Shown here one piece after another: positions 1 to 9,138 of a stretch of DNA of 64,000 nucleotides. The DNA comes from Niabella sp. GTDB lineage: Bacteria; Bacteroidota; Bacteroidia; Chitinophagales; Chitinophagaceae. The position numbers and the translations under genes were made by a program. The DNA is taken from the NCBI GenBank assembly GCA_017744715.1, contig JAGIAT010000015.1, positions 62,001 through 126,000 on the forward strand, written 5' to 3'. The notes under the pieces were generated by a model. The model ran no database searches and was not told the origin of the DNA. It worked only from the letters and a program-made list of their open reading frames with translations. Position 1 is the stretch's first letter. The number at the start of each line of letters is the position of its first letter.

Positions 1-898
1 ATTGCAGGATGTATGCAAGCATAACGTGATCGCTCAGCCATTGAAGTAAGCGGAACAGATGATTATCCGGAACTTTCTCTGCCAGCCCTACAAATAATAA
101 CACCCATCCTATGGCCAACCCAATATGGAACAATGTTGCGCCCCTTCCCAACCTGTAGAACTCGGCCTGCCATTCAGCCGGCTCCGTTAATGATAACAGA
201 TACCCGGTTAACATAAACCCCAGTGTCAGCACTGCCAGTAATCTGTTAAAACGCATGATCGTTATCTTTTGCAATAAGTTCCCTGTTAACAAACCAGCCA
301 GCGGGTATAACAACCAGGGAAATAATGGGAAGAAGGTATAGGGCGGCTTTCCGTTTACCAGGGCCAACGGTATGGTAAACAGTCCGGCATCCCGCAAGGT
401 CCAGGTAAGCGGCATCATCAGCAATACTACCAGAAATACAATGGCATACCACACCATATTGGACGTAAGCTTTTTCAAAAATGCGCAACAGGCATAGGCG
501 ATGGCTGCAAACTGAAGAATATCGCCGGTTAAGAACAAATGCATGGCCACCCGGTCTGTTACCCCGTTATCTTCCAGGAACTGTTGAGGGATCCATCCCC
601 AGTAATACGGTAAGAGTAATTTGAATATATTAAGTAAATACCCCGCGATGAGTAAGATCAACATGCGCTTTAAAATATATCCGGTCGTTTTTTCACGTCC
701 CAGAGCAATAAACAGGCCCATCAACAGCATGAATAAAGGCGCTCCAGAAGTTTCCGCCAGAAAACCCAGTATAAAACCTACCGGGCCCTGTTTTACGGCG
801 GGCAGGCTATATAACAGTACGGTGTGGATCGCCGGCATTACCAGCACCACAAAACCCCGGGCCAGTGAAAAACCTTGTCGTTGGTATGGCGTTAGCAT
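1..898 (-). CDS. Membrane acyltransferase-like protein (partial, runs off left edge)
   Basis: An uninterrupted minus-strand frame starts at ATG 898 and is still open at base 1, giving about 299 codons with the C-terminus missing. The protein is almost all hydrophobic helices. Its N-terminal pattern (R-Q-G-F-S-L-A-R-G, then hydrophobic residues ending in P-A-I-H) resembles the first helix of the DUF1624 / heparan-alpha-glucosaminide acetyltransferase-like and acyltransferase-3 membrane families, which use an arginine and a histidine in helix 1. The family call is inference. It lies 44 bp downstream of the siderophore-type GNAT gene on the same strand, so it is probably co-transcribed and could acylate or move a cell-envelope or siderophore product. 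Start chosen because no upstream in-frame ATG precedes the stop codons near 912-928. Confidence 0.6.
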   Translation of the reverse strand, partial: MLTPYQRQGFSLARGFVVLVMPAIHTVLLYSLPAVKQGPVGFILGFLAETSGAPLFMLLMGLFIALGREKTTGYILKRMLILLIAGYLLNIFKLLLPYYWGWIPQQFLEDNGVTDRVAMHLFLTGDILQFAAIAYACCAFLKKLTSNMVWYAIVFLVVLLMMPLTWTLRDAGLFTIPLALVNGKPPYTFFPLFPWLLYPLAGLLTGNLLQKITIMRFNRLLAVLTLGFMLTGYLLSLTEPAEWQAEFYRLGRGATLFHIGLAIGWVLLFVGLAEKVPDNHLFRLLQWLSDHVMLAYILQ

Positions 899-942
899 AT
901 AAAATCGATTTAAAAGATTTAAGAATAAACAGGAAATGTTTT

Positions 943-1563
943 TTAGATTTCATGCCGGGCAACCGTATACAATCGTGCTACTTTACCTTCCAACGGCAGC
1001 GTTTTGATATAACGGAACCCGGCTTTTTCTGCCAACCGGCAGGCGTGCATGTTTTGTGTGTCCGGTTCGGCCACAATACGCTGCACGGCAGAAAAGCCGA
1101 ACAACATGCGTTGCATGGCCTTTAGCACCCATACCGACAGTCCTTCGATATTTACCCGAACCGCCGCTTTCACTTCCCGGTACGGAGCCATCAACAGATG
1201 AATGCCATAGTCTGCTTCTGTAAAGTCCAATGCACCGGCCAGTTCCGAATGGAGCACCGGGTACACCTCAACAAGGGCAACCGGTGTAGCCCCGATGCAG
1301 GCAAAAAACAACTGCAAATGCCCTTCTTCCAGCTTCGGGCTATAAAACATATAAAGCGCCTTAAGCGTTCCCTGCATCCCCCAAAAGCGATATGCATAGG
1401 GTTGATTTACCCACCGGTACATAAGGGCCAGGTCTTTGCGCAAATCAGCCTTACGAATACCCAGCTCGAGCCGATCTCCGCTGAGTCGCTCGCGGTAAAG
1501 CTCCCCTTCTTCCGGCCTTATCGAAAAACCGGGAACTATTAATTTTTTATTGTTTTTATTCAT
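943..1563 (-). CDS. GNAT acyltransferase of the siderophore-biosynthesis type (IucB/RhbD-like)
   Basis: A 206-aa protein from ATG 1563. The frame opens further to 1614, but that extension is made of the AT-rich 12-bp tandem repeat (IKINIKIN), so the shorter start is preferred. The sequence fits the Acetyltransf_8 group that acylates N6-hydroxylysine or related hydroxyamines in hydroxamate siderophore assembly: W-V-N-Q-P-Y-A-x-x-F-W near the N-terminus, E-V-Y-P-V-L-H-S-E-L, D-Y-G-I-H-L-L, and a C-terminal A-E-P-D-x-x-N followed by A-E-K-A-G-F. Cytoplasmic. It is divergent from an AraC/PchR-like regulator, which fits iron-responsive siderophore genes. The rest of a siderophore cluster (monooxygenase, NIS synthetase) is not in view and may lie left of base 1. 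Confidence 0.75.
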   Translation of the reverse strand: MNKNNKKLIVPGFSIRPEEGELYRERLSGDRLELGIRKADLRKDLALMYRWVNQPYAYRFWGMQGTLKALYMFYSPKLEEGHLQLFFACIGATPVALVEVYPVLHSELAGALDFTEADYGIHLLMAPYREVKAAVRVNIEGLSVWVLKAMQRMLFGFSAVQRIVAEPDTQNMHACRLAEKAGFRYIKTLPLEGKVARLYTVARHEI

Positions 1564-1593
1564 ATTTATTTTTATATTTATTTTTATATTTAT
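1562..1593. repeat. 12-bp AT-rich tandem repeat between divergent genes
   Basis: The unit ATATTTATTTTT occurs twice in full and is followed by a partial third copy (ATATTTATA), filling the space between the GNAT start at 1563 and the first possible AraC start at 1594. It probably overlaps promoter or leader elements of one or both genes. Copy-number change could alter spacing or, if 1614 were the GNAT start, its N-terminus. Confidence 0.8.
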
Positions 1594-1662
1594 ATGAGTT
1601 TTATTGTATACCATCCCGGCCTATGCCTCCGGGATGAGATCTTTAAACCAACCTTTGATTTT

Positions 1663-2649
1663 ATGAGTAACCTATTTGAAATCTCTTCCGCCGACAATGA
1701 TGCATTCTTTTGGTCTGAGCCTGTACCGCATCTGCATCAATCACTGGTCATCCCATCCATGAACAGCCTTGCCTTATCCGGAGGCTGGGGCCATATGCTG
1801 TTCCAGCACAAACGGATGGAAGCATTTGAAATCTGGTTCAGCAGTTACCATGTAAAGCAGCGACGACGGTTTAAGGTTAGAGCCGACACCCCCGTTATTG
1901 AATTCAGTTTCCTTATCCACAACAGCATCGTGCAGCGCATACATACGCCTTACGATAATTGGGTAGAGGAAACACAGTTCAATATTTTTTATCTTCCGTA
2001 TGTGGAAGACCAGGTACAATTTGAACCCGGTCTTCAGTATACTACACTGGATGTACATTGTACAACCGGCTTCCTGCAACGGCTGCAGCCTTATTACCCC
2101 GAAATATTGCAACCGTTTCTGGATGCTATCGCCGCAGGCCACACCCCCTCAAAAATATTTCCACACCATATGTTTGCCACCCAGGAAATGGTAAACCTGG
2201 CCCGCAGGATCTTATGGTTGTTACGGCAACCCGGCGTGGATGTACTGGCGCTGGAACTTACCGTGCAAGAGTTGCTTTGTTCTGCGCTGGAATGCAAAAC
2301 GGCTTTTGAACTCGGCGGCCGCATTGTTTCCTTAAGCAGGATCAGCCAGATTAACCGCATCAGCACCGCACTGCTGAAAGACCTTACAGAAGAGCCCAAC
2401 TTCCGGCTGTTATCTCAACAGGCCGGCATGGATGAAACTTATCTGAAAAAGCTGTTTGCCAAGCGGTTTCATAAGCCCCCCTACAGCTACTGGCAGAAGC
2501 ACCGGATGCATGAAGCCTTTACCCGGGTAGTACATACCAATGACCCCCTTACAGATATTGCACTGGATATGGGTTTTTCTGCCGTATCCAATTTTTCAAA
2601 GGCTTTTAAAAAGCTGTACCATTTTACACCCAGTTACTTCCGCAAATAA
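1663..2649 (+). CDS. AraC-family transcriptional regulator (PchR/YbtA-like)
   Basis: A 328-aa protein from ATG 1663; an in-frame ATG at 1594 would add 23 residues but starts immediately after the tandem repeat. The N-terminal two thirds is a ligand-sensing domain typical of Bacteroidota PchR-like regulators (about residues 1-220). The C-terminal 100 residues carry the double helix-turn-helix: L-S-Q-Q-A-G-M-D-E-T-Y-L-K-K-L-F for the first helix pair and D-I-A-L-D-M-G-F-S-A-V-S-N-F-S-K-A-F-K-K for the second, closing with the usual Y-x-F-T-P-S-Y-F. Proteins of this group activate siderophore genes, often with the ferric siderophore as co-inducer. It is divergent from the siderophore-type acyltransferase, so local control of that unit is the natural inference. 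Confidence 0.85.
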   Translation: MSNLFEISSADNDAFFWSEPVPHLHQSLVIPSMNSLALSGGWGHMLFQHKRMEAFEIWFSSYHVKQRRRFKVRADTPVIEFSFLIHNSIVQRIHTPYDNWVEETQFNIFYLPYVEDQVQFEPGLQYTTLDVHCTTGFLQRLQPYYPEILQPFLDAIAAGHTPSKIFPHHMFATQEMVNLARRILWLLRQPGVDVLALELTVQELLCSALECKTAFELGGRIVSLSRISQINRISTALLKDLTEEPNFRLLSQQAGMDETYLKKLFAKRFHKPPYSYWQKHRMHEAFTRVVHTNDPLTDIALDMGFSAVSNFSKAFKKLYHFTPSYFRK

Positions 2650-2914
2650 AAAACCACGATTGGATAACAATACCGGCGCTTCTGCATCGCATCTTTGAAA
2701 CAGAAACATCAAAGAACTAAGATCAGCGGCCCTTAACCGCCACTGCACAGTTCAACAGGCAGTGCCGAACACCTGCAAAAAATAGTAGGCAACTATCCTT
2801 TAACCGGTTTACTGCATAAACCTGAATGCAGCAAGCCAACAGCTTTTATCTACTGCGCAGTATAATAAGCCGGAACTACCATTTATTTTTAACTACTTTA
2901 TTAAACTAAAATTT

Positions 2915-3325
2915 ATGTCTACTTTAAAAAGTCCACGGACTATAAAATTCGTTTTGCCGTTGCTGGCGCTTGCAATGCTGACCATTGCGCTTTTCAGTTT
3001 TACAAATAGTAAGCCGATTGACGATAACAATTACTACTTTGAATACATTCCACAATCTTCCACAATGCCTGCGGAATCGGATTATGAAAATGATGCCAAC
3101 TGGAGCCGGCTTGCTGGTTTCGACGTGGACAATCCGGAGATACCCTGCCCTGAAGGTTCTGACTTTGTATGCGTGTTAAGAGTCCCTAAGACTTCGATAG
3201 ACACAAGAGCTGGCAGCACTTTGGAGGAAAAGCTGGAGAATCATCTTATAGCCCAAACCTCCGCAGCAACCTATGTAAATGCCTCCGGAAATGACATTTC
3301 AAAAAAACCGCTGTCCAATCCTTAG
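2915..3325 (+). CDS. Small secreted protein with a Cys pair, unknown function
   Basis: A 136-aa protein with an N-terminal hydrophobic segment (about residues 10-30) after basic residues, which should direct it to the Sec pathway. The mature part has acidic and aromatic residues and two cysteines, C78 and C86, in the arrangement P-C-P-E-G-S-D-F-V-C. No enzyme motif is recognised. It resembles small secreted proteins seen beside SusCD/TlpA loci in Chitinophagaceae (DUF6520-like in style), but that link is only an impression. It converges on the TlpA-SusC-SusD operon and ends 40 bp from its last gene. No TAnnTTTG box was found in the 265 bp upstream, which hold nothing else recognisable. Confidence 0.6.
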   Translation: MSTLKSPRTIKFVLPLLALAMLTIALFSFTNSKPIDDNNYYFEYIPQSSTMPAESDYENDANWSRLAGFDVDNPEIPCPEGSDFVCVLRVPKTSIDTRAGSTLEEKLENHLIAQTSAATYVNASGNDISKKPLSNP

Positions 3326-3351
3326 CCGTCATCGTTAGCTGCTTACCCTTC

Positions 3352-3382
3352 AACAAAGCCCGCCCTTACCGCGGGTTTTGTT
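3352..3382. terminator. Hairpin between convergent genes (possible bidirectional terminator)
   Basis: AACAAAGCCCGC (3352-3363) pairs with GCGGGTTTTGTT (3371-3382) with one mismatch. It lies just past the stop of the plus-strand secreted-protein gene and overlaps the last codons and stop (3366-3368) of the SusD gene on the minus strand. The T-rich right arm fits a terminator for the plus strand. Confidence 0.5.
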
Positions 3383-4730
3383 GCATACCAGACAATTGAA
3401 TAACGTTATCCGGAATTGGCAATGCATAACGCAAACTGTTTGGTTCAAGCGTAATAATGCTCCCATTCACCATGCGCTTTAAAGAAATATTTGCGCCTTC
3501 TTTATTCAGCCTTTTTATATCCATCCAGCGAAGCCCCCTAAACACCAACTCCTTTCTTCGTTCATCAAGGATCAACTGCAGCGCATCTGCATCTGAAAGA
3601 CTGGCATAATCTGTAAACCGGCCGGTTTTGTAGCGTTTTCGCAACAGCGTGTTCAGGTTATTCAACGCAAGAGCAACATCACCCTTCCGGGCCAGGCACT
3701 CCGCACGCACCAGCATCATTTCATCCGTAGCCGGTCCGGTAAATAAAACAGCCTGTATATTATTTCCTTCATAGTTGCCCTTAAAGCGGTTCAATGTTCC
3801 CTTATTACCATTAAAAAACATTTTTTTTCTCAGGTCATCTTCCGCATACATATTGTAGAGCGCAGTATCTGCTATGCCCTTGAAAAATGCACTGGTTGTA
3901 AGAGCCCCGCACAAATAAAGCATCTCCGGGTTAAACCGTTTAAATGGATAGCTGACCGCAGGAGTTATGTTGGGATCTGTATTGTAGTCCATAAGATAAT
4001 CCCGCATCTGCAAACAGGAATCTGCATATACAAGGGCTTTATCATAGTTACGCATGGAAAGATAGATCCTGGAAAGGAGCGCATAGGCCGCGGGGCGGGA
4101 TGGGATTACCACATGCGCGCTGGTTACAGGCAGCAGACCGGCCGCCTGCTCAAGGTCACTGATGATTTGCCGGTATGATTCCTGCACACTTACTCTCCTG
4201 GAAACTTCGTTAAAATCCGGTTTCAGCCGCAATGCAGCACCTAAATCATGCTCAGCAGTAGCCGGATCGTAAGCCAGGCTCCACAACCACACCAGTTGGC
4301 TGTAGCAATTTCCTCTTAAGAAAAAAGCGCTTCCTTTAACGGCTTTCCACTCCTCTTCCTCGCCCGGCAGCCGTTCTATTGCATCAATATCGTTTAAAAT
4401 GATATTGCACTTATAAATCAACTTATACAGGTTGCCCCATTCGATATTGGTGCCGGAAAACAAGTTGTCTTTATTCCACACATACATATTGCGTGTGCTT
4501 TCATCCAGATCCTTTAATGTAGCATCCGGCAAATAATAATCACCCGCCCCTACCTCTGCCGAAAAGGAATAGGCATAATTTGTGGCTCTGGTCTCTTCGA
4601 TCAGCGCCTGAAAGTCCCGCACAGAAGTAGGCACCACCTGTTTCTGATTGTTTTTTTTATCCAGAAACTTTTTGCAAGCGGGTGCAAAAAAGATCAGGGT
4701 TATCAAAAAGGGAAAATAAATCCGTTTCAT
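3366..4730 (-). CDS. SusD/RagB-family outer-membrane lipoprotein (TlpA-SusCD operon)
   Basis: A 454-aa protein from ATG 4730. The frame extends to 4829 inside the end of the SusC gene but lacks a signal there, whereas the chosen start gives a lipoprotein signal with lipobox cysteine at about residue 19 followed by K-K-F-L-D-K-K, the hallmark SusD N-terminus. The TPR-rich body includes S-A-F-F-L-R-G-N-C-Y-S-Q-L, and the C-terminal SusD domain contains L-D-E-R-R-K-E-L-V-F-R-G-L-R-W-M-D-I-K-R-L. It should cap the partner SusC barrel on the cell surface and bind the imported ligand. At 454 aa it is shorter than typical glycan SusDs (500-650 aa). It begins 25 bp after SusC. The ligand cannot be told from sequence. 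Confidence 0.92.
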   Translation of the reverse strand: MKRIYFPFLITLIFFAPACKKFLDKKNNQKQVVPTSVRDFQALIEETRATNYAYSFSAEVGAGDYYLPDATLKDLDESTRNMYVWNKDNLFSGTNIEWGNLYKLIYKCNIILNDIDAIERLPGEEEEWKAVKGSAFFLRGNCYSQLVWLWSLAYDPATAEHDLGAALRLKPDFNEVSRRVSVQESYRQIISDLEQAAGLLPVTSAHVVIPSRPAAYALLSRIYLSMRNYDKALVYADSCLQMRDYLMDYNTDPNITPAVSYPFKRFNPEMLYLCGALTTSAFFKGIADTALYNMYAEDDLRKKMFFNGNKGTLNRFKGNYEGNNIQAVLFTGPATDEMMLVRAECLARKGDVALALNNLNTLLRKRYKTGRFTDYASLSDADALQLILDERRKELVFRGLRWMDIKRLNKEGANISLKRMVNGSIITLEPNSLRYALPIPDNVIQLSGMQQNPR

Positions 4731-4755
4731 AGCAATGTTTTTGTTACAAGATCTG

Positions 4756-7700
4756 TTAAAAGCCAAGGTTGACTCCAAAGGAAATGGACTTCGCCGGGGG
4801 AATGGACCGGTCGTCATAATCAGGATCATTCACTGCCTTATCCGCCCTCCATAAGATTCCCAGGTTGTTGGCAACAACATAGGCCCGTACATTCCTGATG
4901 CCCTTCAGCTGTTCCGGCTTTTTGAGATCGTAGCCCAGGTTGATATAGCTGATCCTTAAATGATCGCCCCTGGCCGCCAGCACTTCGGCCGATTTGTAAA
5001 AGGCATCCCGTTGTCCGTTGATGGGGTAAATAAAAGAAGGCACCTGGGTGTGGCTTTCATCCCCCGGAGCCCGCCATCTTTTTTCATAGTCGCTATGCCC
5101 GGTTTGCTGAAAAACCAGGGAAGCATAATCTACAGAAGAGCGCATTACGTAGTACCCCAGCTTATAGTTCATACTCACCGATATGGACAGGTTTTTCCAA
5201 TGGAGGTCATTGGCCAGCCCCCCGGTTACTGTTGGTATAAAGGATCCTATATATTTCAGCGATGAAAATGCACTCAGGTTTAAGAAATAATTATAATCTT
5301 TACTTACCTGCCCCTCTTTATAACCCTGAGGGTCTCCGGTTTGGGGATCAAGCCCCGCCCAGGCAAAAGCAAAATAAGAATAGGGGGAATAACCGTTTAC
5401 GGGCGTAAAGCCGCTTCCTACAATTGATGTGGCCAGTAAGGGCACATCCCTGTACTTTGTCACTTTCATTTTATACGTATTCAGAAAAAAACGTGTATTC
5501 CATAAAAGAAGGCCCTTTGTATTTACGGTGTTTACAGACAAATCCCAGCCATGCCCTTTCGCATTGCCCATATTTTTTGCAATGGACGTAACCCCGGTTC
5601 CGGTAGTAGGGTCAACCGGCGCTTCGCCATACAGATCGGTGATCGCCTTATGATAATATTCAATGCTGCCGGATATGCGGTCTCCGGCCAAACGATAATC
5701 CAGCGCCAGGTTCAGGATTGCAGTTTGTTCCCAACGCAGATCCGGATTGGGAAAATTTACGATTTCTGCATAGGGGCGGCTGGTAAGTGAGTTAGTGCCG
5801 CTGTAGGCCATCACCATCACCGCTACCTTTGATGGATCTACATTGCCCTGATAGCCATACGAGGTCCTTAGCTTTAAATAGGGCATGGCGGCTAAGCAGT
5901 AAAACTTTTCTTTAGAAAGTTCCCAGGCCAGCCCTGCAGACCAAAGCGGCTTCCACCGGTCATTGGTAGCTACGCCAAAGGTATTGGAAGCGTCACGCCG
6001 GGCACTGGCAGATAGGGAGTATTTGTCCTTATACACATATAATCCATTGGTGAAGAACGATGCGAAACGGGTAGTGGTACCGGTAAAACTTTTACCCGAC
6101 GGTATATTAGAGCTCCCTCCCATCAGCATGGGGTAAAGGTTGGCGTAGTCTACGCTTGTATACGTAAGGATATCCGCACTGTACCCGTAAGTACGATCGC
6201 TTCGGCCGGTTGTTTTTGCATCGCTTATTTCGGCACCGCCAATAAAAGAAAGGTAATGTTGCGTCCAACGTTTATCCACCAACAGCTGTCCTCTCAGGTT
6301 TTGCGCAGTTGTATTGGATGTACTTTCATCCAAAATATCACCCGCCGGAACCGGGTATTTTATGGCGCTGCCCAACTGGGTGTAGTTATTTACCAGGTCT
6401 CTTGTATAAAAACTATTAGCCGCGTAAAGGTTTGCCGTACGTTCGTCCTGTACCTGGTAGCGGTAGTTGCCCTTTATTGTAAGCCATTTGGTAAGCCGGT
6501 AATCCATGTTAATGCCGGCGCTCAGCCCCCGCCCCCGCTGGGTAATTGTATTATACCTGTAGTCCGTTGCCGGATAATAATGCCAGTCAAGCAACCGCCC
6601 GCCGCCCAGTGTATCAATATAGGTGCTCCTGTATTTATTGTATAAGGGCAGCGGGTTATTATGAGCATCTACCAGCTGTGTATAAACCGGCAAGGCACTG
6701 TTTGCCCCGCGGATAGTGCCATAGCCGGGGGCACCACTGTTCGTTTGTGTTTGTGCATATAGAACAGAAACACCCACATCCAGCTTTTTCAACGGCTTGT
6801 AAATGTTATTAAACGAAACTGTATACCGGTCTGTTGCCTCAGAACGGTTGCCTATGTTTTGGTCAACTCCAAGCGAAAGCCCCCAGGATACATTTTGCGC
6901 TCCGCCGTTAACGGATAATGCATACTGCCTGTTAACGGCATTACGATAAAACAATTTCTTAAAATCATCCCGCACATCATGTTGCCGTAATAAATTTAGC
7001 TGCCGGTCGGCTTCTTCAGCCGTTATGGTTCCCTTTTGCCTGCTAAACAGCAGTTCGTACACCGGTGTAAAAGCACTGTTTTGCGGCATTGCGGTATCTG
7101 CAAAGCGGTATTTCTGATCAAACAGGAACTGCTCCAGGTCTACAAGGTCCGCCGGCGAAATTTCTTTGATCTTTTTTAAATCCGGTTGTAACCCAACCGT
7201 GATATTTGCATTAAACGCAATGGCCGTTCTGCGGTTAAATGCAGATTTTTTGGTCGTAATTACAATTACCCCGTTTGCTGCACGAGCACCCCAAATGGCC
7301 GAAGCTGCAGCATCCTTAAGTACCGTAATATTTTCTACGTCATTGGGGTTGATATTTTCCAGATCACCCTGGTACTCAAAATCATCCAATATGATCAGGG
7401 GCTTTTGAATACTCATGGTAAGCGTGCTGATACCTCTTACCACAATATCGGAAGCCGGCCCTACCCCCACCCGCGATGGAAAGGCCGCAATACCATTGGT
7501 GATTGTTTTAATACGTTCCAAAACACTGTATCCCGTTTGCTGGTTGTACAGGGCATTGTCAATTACCGTAAGGGAACCGGTAACCTCGTTAGGTTTTATT
7601 TTTTGAAAACCGGTATTGGCTACGGTTACCTCTTCCAGGGTTTGCCCGTTTGTTTCCAGTACAATGGTGAGCGCTTTCGCATCCCCCACCCGCAGCACCT

Positions 7701-7935
7701 GGGTTTTAAATCCAATGTGCGAAACCTCCAATGTATCATCATTGCTTATGCCCTGTAAGATAAAAATACCGTAGGCATCAGATATTGTTGCCTCCTGTTT
7801 CTTTACCGCCCTTATCGTAGCGCCTTTTACAGGGTTATGATCCGGAGTAAGCACTACTCCTTTTTTTATGACGCTCTGAGCCATTATACTTACAGGCAAC
7901 AGCACTCCTGCAAGAATCAGGTATAGTAATCGCAT
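4756..7935 (-). CDS. SusC/RagA-family TonB-dependent transporter
   Basis: A 1059-aa outer-membrane receptor. It has a signal peptide ending near A-Q (residue 20), a carboxypeptidase-regulatory-like beta-sandwich (about 25-100), a TonB-box-like segment L-E-E-V-T-V-A-N-T-G-F, then the plug domain with V-R-G-I-S-T-L, P-L-I-I-L-D-D-F and the SusC signature N-P-N-D-V-E-N-I-T-V-L-K-D-A-A-A-S-A-I-W-G-A-R-A-A-N-G-V. The beta-barrel follows and ends in a terminal F (G-V-N-L-G-F). It imports an oligomeric ligand with the downstream SusD. It sits between TlpA (21-bp gap) and SusD (25-bp gap). The co-encoded thioredoxin and lack of glycan enzymes suggest a ligand other than a standard polysaccharide, perhaps a peptide or metal complex (inference). 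Confidence 0.95.
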   Translation of the reverse strand: MRLLYLILAGVLLPVSIMAQSVIKKGVVLTPDHNPVKGATIRAVKKQEATISDAYGIFILQGISNDDTLEVSHIGFKTQVLRVGDAKALTIVLETNGQTLEEVTVANTGFQKIKPNEVTGSLTVIDNALYNQQTGYSVLERIKTITNGIAAFPSRVGVGPASDIVVRGISTLTMSIQKPLIILDDFEYQGDLENINPNDVENITVLKDAAASAIWGARAANGVIVITTKKSAFNRRTAIAFNANITVGLQPDLKKIKEISPADLVDLEQFLFDQKYRFADTAMPQNSAFTPVYELLFSRQKGTITAEEADRQLNLLRQHDVRDDFKKLFYRNAVNRQYALSVNGGAQNVSWGLSLGVDQNIGNRSEATDRYTVSFNNIYKPLKKLDVGVSVLYAQTQTNSGAPGYGTIRGANSALPVYTQLVDAHNNPLPLYNKYRSTYIDTLGGGRLLDWHYYPATDYRYNTITQRGRGLSAGINMDYRLTKWLTIKGNYRYQVQDERTANLYAANSFYTRDLVNNYTQLGSAIKYPVPAGDILDESTSNTTAQNLRGQLLVDKRWTQHYLSFIGGAEISDAKTTGRSDRTYGYSADILTYTSVDYANLYPMLMGGSSNIPSGKSFTGTTTRFASFFTNGLYVYKDKYSLSASARRDASNTFGVATNDRWKPLWSAGLAWELSKEKFYCLAAMPYLKLRTSYGYQGNVDPSKVAVMVMAYSGTNSLTSRPYAEIVNFPNPDLRWEQTAILNLALDYRLAGDRISGSIEYYHKAITDLYGEAPVDPTTGTGVTSIAKNMGNAKGHGWDLSVNTVNTKGLLLWNTRFFLNTYKMKVTKYRDVPLLATSIVGSGFTPVNGYSPYSYFAFAWAGLDPQTGDPQGYKEGQVSKDYNYFLNLSAFSSLKYIGSFIPTVTGGLANDLHWKNLSISVSMNYKLGYYVMRSSVDYASLVFQQTGHSDYEKRWRAPGDESHTQVPSFIYPINGQRDAFYKSAEVLAARGDHLRISYINLGYDLKKPEQLKGIRNVRAYVVANNLGILWRADKAVNDPDYDDRSIPPAKSISFGVNLGF

Positions 7936-7956
7936 ATATTTTGGTTTTATGGTGTT

Positions 7957-8976
7957 TTATAAATCGGTTACCAGGTATTTGGGTTGTGCACCTTCATTCA
8001 GCTGCTGTATGCGAATGCCCATACGGCGCAGCCACTGAGCCACATCCTCCCGTATCAGCTGCATCCGCTCTGTTTCCTTAATGCTCAACGGTATACGAAT
8101 AGTATAGCAATAGGTATATTGCCGGCGCCATGCCAGGCTGGTTTGACCGGCGGGTTGTACAAAGCGGGCGGAGTCTTTTACGTTCAGTACTATGTTTGCA
8201 CCAACTACGCTGTTGCCATCAGCCCATACCAGCCGGCAATAGTCCAGCAACGGCTGGTTAAAGGCCGAAATAGTTTGCGTACCGTTTACCGTATCCTTTA
8301 CCGGGTACCAGTTTGCTGTGTTTACTCCCTCCAGGTGTGTAAAAAAGGCGGAATAAAACATTTGGGCGGGCGCACTTTGAACGCTACTGTTGTATTGCAG
8401 CAACGGTGTATGCAGGTTAAATTCAAGCGCATCCGCCTTAAGCGGTAAATGTAAGGGGGTACCTGCCACAAAAGCCTTTATATGGGCGGGCGTTATCTGG
8501 TCTCCGTCTGTAATGGCCTGTACCACTCCGTTTGCACCGATCCAAACCAGATGCGATATTATTTTGTGCGGAAAATAGTTCTTTAACCGCTCGTTACCCA
8601 ATACCACCGGCAATTGCAGTTTTTGCAGAGCGGGATAGCGGCGCAATGCTTGTTGTAAAGCGACAGCAGTTGCAAAATCAGAAACGGTTATTACCTCAAA
8701 AGCGTTGCCGGAGGCACTGCGCAGGCTGTCCAGCAGGTGCAGTGTGGCAACACAGGGCACACAACGGCCTCCCCAAAAATCAATAATAACCGGCCGTCCC
8801 CGCAATGCAGCCATGGATATTGTTGGCGCATAATGATTGGCCACGTTTTGTATGTTGATACCAGGCATGGTATCCCCTATTTGCAACGGTTTAATGATTG
8901 CTTGTTTGATGTTTTCCTGGGCTACAGTATACAGGCATAGGACTGCCAGCACGCTTGCCAGCGTTATTTTCTTCAT
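7957..8976 (-). CDS. TlpA-like thioredoxin-fold protein, exported
   Basis: A 339-aa protein with a signal peptide (about 1-19) and a TlpA/AhpC-type thioredoxin domain at about 32-170. The active site is C72-V-P-C75 in D-F-W-G-G-R-C-V-P-C. About 170 residues after the thioredoxin fold match nothing recognised and end in a basic, amphipathic segment. In Bacteroidota, periplasmic TlpA proteins encoded with SusC/SusD reduce disulfides, possibly on the imported substrate or its transporter. It is the first large gene of the operon, 21 bp before SusC. Its leader and first codons are partly duplicated at about 9530-9600. Confidence 0.85.
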   Translation of the reverse strand: MKKITLASVLAVLCLYTVAQENIKQAIIKPLQIGDTMPGINIQNVANHYAPTISMAALRGRPVIIDFWGGRCVPCVATLHLLDSLRSASGNAFEVITVSDFATAVALQQALRRYPALQKLQLPVVLGNERLKNYFPHKIISHLVWIGANGVVQAITDGDQITPAHIKAFVAGTPLHLPLKADALEFNLHTPLLQYNSSVQSAPAQMFYSAFFTHLEGVNTANWYPVKDTVNGTQTISAFNQPLLDYCRLVWADGNSVVGANIVLNVKDSARFVQPAGQTSLAWRRQYTYCYTIRIPLSIKETERMQLIREDVAQWLRRMGIRIQQLNEGAQPKYLVTDL

Positions 8977-9138
8977 ATAAAAGCATTAAAAAGTAAAGCA
9001 ATATTGTTTAGCTAATGGCTATCATATATAAATCTTATTCAAACCGTGTCCATACCCAAAAAACTGCGGGAAAACGATGTTGTTGTTGATACCCCCCACT
9101 ATTGTAAAATAATCGTCCCGATCTGCCTGGCTGATATC

